Positions 55,325-64,000 of a DNA stretch of 64,000 nt are shown piece after piece. The position numbers were made by a program, and so were the translations under genes. The notes under the pieces were generated by a model. The model searched no databases. It was given only the letters and a program-made list of their open reading frames with translations, and had not been told where the DNA came from. Source of the stretch: VXNF01 sp965116465 (GTDB lineage Bacteria > Actinomycetota > Acidimicrobiia > Acidimicrobiales > CATQHL01); the NCBI GenBank assembly GCA_965116465.1, contig OZ220687.1:868001-932000 (forward strand), written 5' to 3'. Positions within the stretch are counted from its first letter, which is position 1. Each line of letters opens with the position of its first letter.

Positions 55325-56101
55325 TCACAGGTCGAAGTCCACCACGAGTGGGGCGTGGTCGGACGGCTTGGAGCCCTTGCGGGCGTTGCGGTCCACGACG
55401 ATGCCGCCGGCCCGGGCGGCCAGCGACTCGGTGGCCAGCACGTGGTCGATGCGCATGCCCTGGCGCTTGTGGAAGCGGCCCGCCTGGTAGTCCCAGAACG
55501 TGTAGAGGCCGTCGACGGCGGGATAGCGGCTTCGGAACACGTCCACCAGGCCCCAATCACACACTGCCTGCCAGGCCTCCCGCTCCGGCAGGGTCACATG
55601 GGTGGATTCGGCGAACACCTCGATGTCCCAGACGTCCCGGTCCTCGGGGGCCACGTTGAAGTCGCCCGCCACCACGACCTCGCCGGCGGGGTCGCACGCA
55701 GCCTCCAGGTGGGCCCGCAGCCACCCGAACCAGGCCAGCTTGTACCGGTAGTGGTCGTGGCCCACCTCGCGGCCGTTGGGCACGTACACGCTGGCCACCC
55801 GCACCCCGCCGCAGGTGGCCCACACGATGCGGGCGTCGGGGTCCTCGCCCGCCCCGTCGGCGAACCCGGCAGCGGTGTCCTCCAGGCCGAGGCGGCTACA
55901 GATGGCGACCCCGTTCCAGCGGCCCTCGCCGTGGTGCACGCACTCGTAGCCCAGCGACTCGAAGGCCAGATGCGGGAAATCACCGGTCGCCAGCTTCGTC
56001 TCCTGCATGCACAGAACGTCGGGCTCGACGGCCGCCAGCCAGGGTTCCACCCGCTCCATGCGTGCTCGCAGCGAGTTCACGTTCCACGTCGCCAGCCGCA
56101 C
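55325..56101 (-). CDS. xthA: Exodeoxyribonuclease III (AP endonuclease family)
   Basis: A 258-residue EEP-fold nuclease: LATWNVNSLRARM, VLCMQETKL (catalytic Glu), VASVYVPNGR, VVAGDFNVAPEDRD, then DHVLATESLA and the terminal SDHAPLVVDF with the catalytic Asp-His. All motifs and the length fit bacterial XthA, which repairs abasic sites and trims 3' ends. It lies 24 bp from the antiporter start on the same strand. Confidence 0.92.
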   Translation of the reverse strand: MRLATWNVNSLRARMERVEPWLAAVEPDVLCMQETKLATGDFPHLAFESLGYECVHHGEGRWNGVAICSRLGLEDTAAGFADGAGEDPDARIVWATCGGVRVASVYVPNGREVGHDHYRYKLAWFGWLRAHLEAACDPAGEVVVAGDFNVAPEDRDVWDIEVFAESTHVTLPEREAWQAVCDWGLVDVFRSRYPAVDGLYTFWDYQAGRFHKRQGMRIDHVLATESLAARAGGIVVDRNARKGSKPSDHAPLVVDFDL

Positions 56102-56304
56102 GTCGCGCAGGCTAGCCGCGCCGCCATTCGCGAACCGCCGGCCGACCGGGTGCTCGCCCTCCGGGCGGGGCTACCCGTGGCGCTCCGGCGGCCTAGGAAA
56201 TGGTCGCCTACGGCGTCCACCGGCATCCCCGCCCTCGGTTGTTCTTGTACTGGGCGCGGCTGCCGGTTGACGTAAGGGCAGGGGACCGGATTGCCGCCGC
56301 ATGG

Positions 56305-56325
56305 ATTCCGGCCTTCGCCGGAATG
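56305..56325. repeat. REP-like hairpin
   Basis: ATTCCGGC-CTTC-GCCGGAAT followed by GACGAAGAG is a stem-loop of the type often found as dispersed palindromic units in bacterial intergenic DNA. Only one copy lies in this window. Confidence 0.6.
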
Positions 56326-56341
56326 ACGAAGAGAGGAGGGC

Positions 56342-56416
56342 GGGGGACGCCGGGGGCCGGCGCCGGATCGATTTCGCCAGACGATCCGCCGACGGGCACC
56401 GGCGGCCCACGCCCGG
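56342..56416 (+). repeat. 75-bp dispersed repeat, copy 2
   Basis: Identical over 75 bp to 48345-48419. It is immediately preceded by the REP-like hairpin, which copy 1 lacks. Confidence 0.75.
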
Positions 56417-56499
56417 GCCGCCGCAAGACGACGAGGGAAGGAGCCGGGGAGACCGCAGCCGACTCGCAGCAGAACAGGGCGCTCTCGTAGACTCGGCCC

Positions 56500-60270
<3,771 letters not shown>

Positions 60271-60301
60271 CCGGCCAGCCGGCGGGAACCGAGCCTCGGA
60301 T

Positions 60302-61717
60302 TCAGCGTGAGGCGGGGACACCCCGCAACGGCAGCTCGACGAGGCCCCGGAACGCCACGTTGGGGTGCCAGCGGTTCTCGAAGCCGTCGTCCAGGTGCAG
60401 GTCGGCGAAGCGGTCCAGCAGGGTTTCGAAGGCGATGCGGCCCTCCAGGCGGGCCAGCGCCGCGCCGATGCAGTAGTGCGGGCCGCCGCCGAAGCTCATC
60501 GGGAACACGTCGGGGCGGGTCACGTCCAACTCGTCGGGCCGGTCGAACTGGTGGGGATCGCGGTTGGCCGAGCCCAGGAACGCCGTGATCGGCGTGCCCT
60601 TGGGGATCTCCCGGCCGCCGATGAGGATGTCGCAGGTGGTGATGCGGCGCACCCGCTGCACGGGGCTGTCGTAGCGCAGCAGCTCCTCCACCGCGCCCGG
60701 GATCAGCTCGGGGCGCTGCCGCAGGACTGCGAGCTGGTCGGGGTGCCGCAGCAGCGACAGCGTGCCGTTGCCGATGAGGTTGGTGGTGGTCTCGTGGCCG
60801 GCGAACAGCAGGTTGATGGACGTGGCCACGAGTTCCTCCTCGGCGAGCCGCTCGCCCTCGTCGACCGCCATCACCAGGTCGCTCAGCAGGTCGTCGCGAG
60901 GCTCCCGGCGGCGGTCGGCCACCAGCGCCCGTAGATAGGCCCGGAACTCCGCCAGGGCAGTGTCGAGTTCCCTGGCCAGGTCGGCGTGGGCGACCGATGA
61001 CCCCGTGTAGGCGACGACGGCTTTGGACCAGCGCTTCAGATCGGTGTGGTCGTCGTCGCCGACGCCGTAGAGCTCGCCGATCACCGCCACCGGCAGCGGG
61101 TAGGCCAGCGTCTCGATCAGGTCGAAGCACACCTCGTCGCGCGCGCCGGGACCGTTGCCGTCCGCGCTCCGGGGCCCCGTGCCGCTCGCGTCGCCGTCCC
61201 GGCTGCGCCCGCCGCGCCCGCCGTTCCCTGCACCCTCGCCACGCCTGCCTTCCCCACGATCCAGCGCGTCCAGGAGTTGCTCGGCGCGGGCGCGTATCCG
61301 GTCCTCAAGCGTGCCGATACGCCGCTGGGTGAACGCCTTGGACAGCAGCCGGCGCAGCCGGGTGTGCACGGGCGGATCCTGTGTGGAGATGTTCACCGTT
61401 CGGAAGTGATCGATGACCGTGGGGATCTCCGGGCGCAGGTCGTCGGGCAGCTGGCTCAAGAAGAAGGCGTCCCAGCCGACACTGGAGAAGATCTCCCAGG
61501 TGCGGGCGATCTCGGTGACGAGCTCGCCGTGGGTCACCAGCCACTGCTGGAAATAGGGGCTCCAGTAGACGGGGGCCTCTTGACGCAGCTTGGCGTAGGT
61601 GGGGTACGGATCGGTGGTGAACGCCGGCGGGCGCAGGGCCGCCTCGACGGCCTCGTCGCCGTCCGGCAGCGGACCGGGAGCCAGATCCGGGGGACCAACG
61701 ACGGTTGCCGAGGTCAT
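60302..61717 (-). CDS. Cytochrome P450
   Basis: A 471-residue bacterial P450. I-helix LFAGHETTTNLIG, an ExxR-like ELLRYDSPVQRVRR region, and the haem loop FGGGPHYCIGAALARLEGRI with the Cys ligand. It has an unusual Gly/Arg/Asp-rich low-complexity insert around 160-195, probably a surface loop. It is convergent with kgd and divergent from murT. No redox partner gene is adjacent; the substrate is unknown. Confidence 0.92.
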   Translation of the reverse strand: MTSATVVGPPDLAPGPLPDGDEAVEAALRPPAFTTDPYPTYAKLRQEAPVYWSPYFQQWLVTHGELVTEIARTWEIFSSVGWDAFFLSQLPDDLRPEIPTVIDHFRTVNISTQDPPVHTRLRRLLSKAFTQRRIGTLEDRIRARAEQLLDALDRGEGRRGEGAGNGGRGGRSRDGDASGTGPRSADGNGPGARDEVCFDLIETLAYPLPVAVIGELYGVGDDDHTDLKRWSKAVVAYTGSSVAHADLARELDTALAEFRAYLRALVADRRREPRDDLLSDLVMAVDEGERLAEEELVATSINLLFAGHETTTNLIGNGTLSLLRHPDQLAVLRQRPELIPGAVEELLRYDSPVQRVRRITTCDILIGGREIPKGTPITAFLGSANRDPHQFDRPDELDVTRPDVFPMSFGGGPHYCIGAALARLEGRIAFETLLDRFADLHLDDGFENRWHPNVAFRGLVELPLRGVPASR

Positions 61718-61979
61718 CGGCCCAGAGTAGTGCAGGCCCGCTCAGCGCCCGCAGCCCGGAAACGGCATACGGGCAGGCGACTGAGTCGGCGGGCAGCGGC
61801 CCGGCACGGCGACCGGGACCGGTGGTTGGCAGCAGGGACCGGCACGAACCGTGTCGTAGAGAATCAGGCCCGCAGAGGGAGCCATCCGGGTTGAAAATGC
61901 GAGGGACCAGCGGTGGCTCGGATACCTCGAACGGATGAGACGATCAGGGCACCGGCGGGGCGTCGGTACGATTCGGTGC

Positions 61980-63527
61980 GTGGGTCGCCTTGCCGAGATG
62001 ATCGCCGCCTCGGCGGGCACCCTGAGCCGTGCCACCGGGCGGGGCGGGGGCACCAGCCTGCCGGGGATGGTGCTGAACCGGCTGGAACCGGGTGCGCTCG
62101 CCCGGTTGGGCGGGGGCCTCGGCGGCGGCGCGGTGTACATCTCGGCCACCAACGGCAAGACCACCACCGCCAGACTCCTCAGCGCCTGCCTGCGAGCCGA
62201 CGGCCGCGACGTCACCGCCAACGCCGCCGGCGCCAACCTGGCGAGCGGGGTGACATCGGCGCTACTGGCCCGTAAGCGCCGCAGGCGCGCCGGGCGCCGC
62301 GGACTCGGCCATCGCGACGAGATGACCGACTGCGGCGGGATCGGCATCTTCGAGGTGGATGAGGCGGCGCTGAGCGAGATCGCCGGCGCGCTGCAGCCGC
62401 GGGCCGTGGTGCTCATGAACCTCTTCCGGGACCAACTCGACCGGTACGGCGAGCTGGAGGCCATCGCCGAGCGCTGGGGCGATCTGGCCCGCGGCCGCAG
62501 CCTGGGCCCAGCCACCACCATGGTCCTCAACGCCGACGACCCGGCGCTGGCCCACCTCGGCAGCCTCCGCACCACCGAGCCCATGTTCCAGCCGTACTGG
62601 CCGGAGGGCGCGCCGGAGGCCCGGGCAGCCGGCGACGCTGAGACCTTCCGGCCGCCGGCGCTTGAGCGCATCGGCGCCGACCCGCCGAACGTGGTGCTGT
62701 TCGGGATCGAGGACCCGGCCGTGGGGCGCGCCGGCCTGCCGCATGCCGCCGACACGGTGCGCTGTCCCAAATGCGGCGGACCGTTGAGCCACGACCTGGT
62801 GACCGTGGGGCATCTGGGGCACTGGCGCTGCGAAGGTTGCGGCCTCCGCCGACCCCAACCCCACATCAGCGCCCGCCGCGTGCGCCTCGACGGCCTCGAC
62901 CGCCTGGAGCTCACCATCGCCGGGGTGAACGGCCCCGGCGGTGCCGACCTCGAGGTGGTCGCCGGGCTGGGAGGCCTGCACAACGCCTACAACGTGACCG
63001 CGGCAGTAGCGGCGGCAGTCGCCCTCGGCGTACCCGCCGAGGCCATCGCCGAAGGGATCGCCGGGGTGCGGGCGGCGTTCGGGCGGGCCGAGCAGGTGAG
63101 CCTCGACGGGCGCACGCTGCGGCTGCTTCTGGCCAAGAACCCCACGGGCGCCAACGAGAACATCCGCTGCGTGCTGGCCGAGCCCGCCCCGCTCAACCTG
63201 CTGGTGGTGCTCAACGACCGCACCGCCGACGGGCGCGACCCGTCGTGGATCTGGGACGTGGACTACGAGCCCCTGTGGGATCGCATCGGCAGCGTGACCC
63301 TGGCCGGCGACCGCTGCTGGGAACTGGCCCTGCGGTTCTCCTACGGCGGGCTGGACCCGGAGCGGCTGGACGTCCGGGAGAGCCTGCCGGAGGCACTCGA
63401 CAGCGCCATCGCCGCCATTCCGCCCGGCGGCGTGCTGTATGCGCTCCCCACCTACACGGCCCTGCTGGACCTGCGCGCCGAGTTGGTGCGCCGCGGCGCC
63501 ACCCACGACTTCTGGCAGGAATCATGA
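61980..63527 (+). CDS. murT: Lipid II isoglutaminyl synthase subunit MurT
   Basis: A 515-residue Mur-ligase-like protein: ATNGKTTTARLLSACLRADG (ATP site), LMNLFRDQLDRYGE, a zinc ribbon CPKCGG...CEGCG in the middle, and the C-terminal DUF1727 region (KNPTGANENIRCV). With GatD it amidates the D-Glu of lipid II to D-isoglutamine. GTG 61980 is preferred because it leads directly into GRLAEMIAASAG; the open frame begins at 61935. Its stop overlaps the ATG of a small ORF, which in turn overlaps gatD. Confidence 0.9.
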   Translation: MGRLAEMIAASAGTLSRATGRGGGTSLPGMVLNRLEPGALARLGGGLGGGAVYISATNGKTTTARLLSACLRADGRDVTANAAGANLASGVTSALLARKRRRRAGRRGLGHRDEMTDCGGIGIFEVDEAALSEIAGALQPRAVVLMNLFRDQLDRYGELEAIAERWGDLARGRSLGPATTMVLNADDPALAHLGSLRTTEPMFQPYWPEGAPEARAAGDAETFRPPALERIGADPPNVVLFGIEDPAVGRAGLPHAADTVRCPKCGGPLSHDLVTVGHLGHWRCEGCGLRRPQPHISARRVRLDGLDRLELTIAGVNGPGGADLEVVAGLGGLHNAYNVTAAVAAAVALGVPAEAIAEGIAGVRAAFGRAEQVSLDGRTLRLLLAKNPTGANENIRCVLAEPAPLNLLVVLNDRTADGRDPSWIWDVDYEPLWDRIGSVTLAGDRCWELALRFSYGGLDPERLDVRESLPEALDSAIAAIPPGGVLYALPTYTALLDLRAELVRRGATHDFWQES

Positions 63528-63673
63528 GCAGGTCAGCCGTGCGGCGCAGCGGACCTCTGGAGACCGTGCCGCGAGTCGCCGATGGTGATGTGGGAGACAT
63601 GAGCAGGTCAGCCCTGCGGCGCCACAGACCCTCGCCGCCGGACACACCCGGCGCGGGCTGGGAGCACCGGTGA
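63524..63673 (+). CDS. 49-residue ORF bridging murT and gatD
   Basis: ATG 63524 overlaps the murT stop (ATGA) and its own TGA overlaps the gatD GTG (GTGA, 63670-63673). The product holds a repeated MSRSA(V/L)RR block, encoded by a 25-bp direct repeat at 63523 and 63598 (75 bp apart, frame kept), and a Pro-rich end. It has no domain. It may simply carry ribosomes from murT to gatD. Confidence 0.5.
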   Translation: MSRSAVRRSGPLETVPRVADGDVGDMSRSALRRHRPSPPDTPGAGWEHR

Positions 63674-64000
63674 GCACGCCCGCTGTGCGGCTGTGGCACC
63701 TGTACCCGCGGGAGATGAACATCTATGCCGACCGGGGCAACATCGCGGTCCTGGCTCAGCGGCTGCGCCGGCGCGGGCTGGACCTGGCGCTGCGGGAAGG
63801 CGGGCCCGGCGAGACGGCGCCCGACGGCGGGGCGGACCTTGTGTACCTCGGCGGCGGCCAGGACCGGGACCAGCTGAACGTCGCAGCCGACCTCGCCGCC
63901 ACCAAGGCCGCCGCGGTGCGCGGGCTGCTGGAGGGCGGCGCCGTGGGGCTGTTCGTGTGCGGCGGCTACCAGCTGGCGGGGCACCGCTACCGCACCGCCG
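63670..64000 (+). CDS. gatD: Lipid II isoglutaminyl synthase subunit GatD (partial)
   Basis: The first 110 codons of a class-I glutamine amidotransferase-like protein, cut by the window end. VRLWHLYPREMNIYADRGNI is the typical GatD beginning; DLVYLGGGQDRDQ and FVCGGYQL, with the nucleophilic Cys, follow. It supplies ammonia to MurT. GTG start is coupled to the preceding small ORF. Confidence 0.9.
   Translation, partial: MSTPAVRLWHLYPREMNIYADRGNIAVLAQRLRRRGLDLALREGGPGETAPDGGADLVYLGGGQDRDQLNVAADLAATKAAAVRGLLEGGAVGLFVCGGYQLAGHRYRTA

Larger units (their letters stand above)
56102..56499. other. Intergenic region with two short repeats
   Basis: No gene is seen. It carries a hairpin repeat ATTCCGGC-CTTC-GCCGGAAT (about 56305-56325), the second copy of the 75-bp dispersed repeat (56342-56416) and the upstream region of kgd. 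No clear promoter box was picked out. Confidence 0.5.

Noticed and set aside
53484..55490. Very long plus-strand frame across the antiporter gene
   Set aside because: His/Gln/Arg-rich shadow with no domain; the minus strand encodes a clear antiporter.

Overview
The window reads as chromosomal DNA of a high-GC actinomycete-type bacterium. Pointers are an E2-E1 fused 2-oxoglutarate decarboxylase/dehydrogenase (Kgd type), a murT-gatD pair, a DUF222-HNH protein, an F420-type LLM oxidoreductase, GTG/TTG starts and leaderless-looking toxin-antitoxin promoters. I cannot assign a genus; Acidimicrobiia-like Actinomycetota is my best inference. No rRNA, convincing tRNA, CRISPR array, transposase or integrase was found.

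0.2-25 kb is a dense defence island. It holds a HEPN-like gene, an AbiEi-like/XRE-ImmA pair, a DUF4062 gene, a PD-(D/E)XK plus EVE/PUA-like gene (with a decayed second copy at 1.4 kb), an Abi-C-like gene and a small membrane protein. A type ISP restriction-modification enzyme follows. Its C-terminal end contains an (AG)19 tract, then three 116-bp paralogous tails lying in three different frames, then a separate specificity-domain gene. Next is a minus-strand group of HerA ATPase, NurA-like nuclease, DNA methyltransferase and UvrD-RecB-like helicase-nuclease, and then a Kiwa-like kwaA-kwaB pair.

25.4-40 kb is an unusual array. One complete phytanoyl-CoA-dioxygenase-like (PhyH) gene is followed by five 5'-truncated PhyH copies, all on the plus strand and all keeping the 3' end. 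Minus-strand cassettes sit between them: PIN/VapB-type pairs, ASCH genes, a HigBA-like pair, a RloA-RloB (PARIS-like) pair, an AbiEi/nucleotidyltransferase pair and a DUF3644 gene. Most PhyH 3' ends lie within 80 bp of the next cassette's stop codon, and most truncated PhyH 5' ends lie just behind a cassette's promoter side. This looks like a recombinase-less cassette array built on dioxygenase gene fragments.

40-42 kb has two plus-strand VapBC-type pairs and a DUF2188 gene. 42-64 kb is ordinary chromosome: an ArsI/CadI-like VOC protein, tandem SDR paralogues, lipoproteins, HNH, PhzF, a hydantoinase/LLM/P1-peptidase group, a CPA2 antiporter with universal-stress domains, exonuclease III, Kgd, a P450, and murT-(small ORF)-gatD, with gatD cut by the window edge. 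The two most interesting signals are the phase-variable, triple-tailed type ISP enzyme and the PhyH-fragment cassette array.
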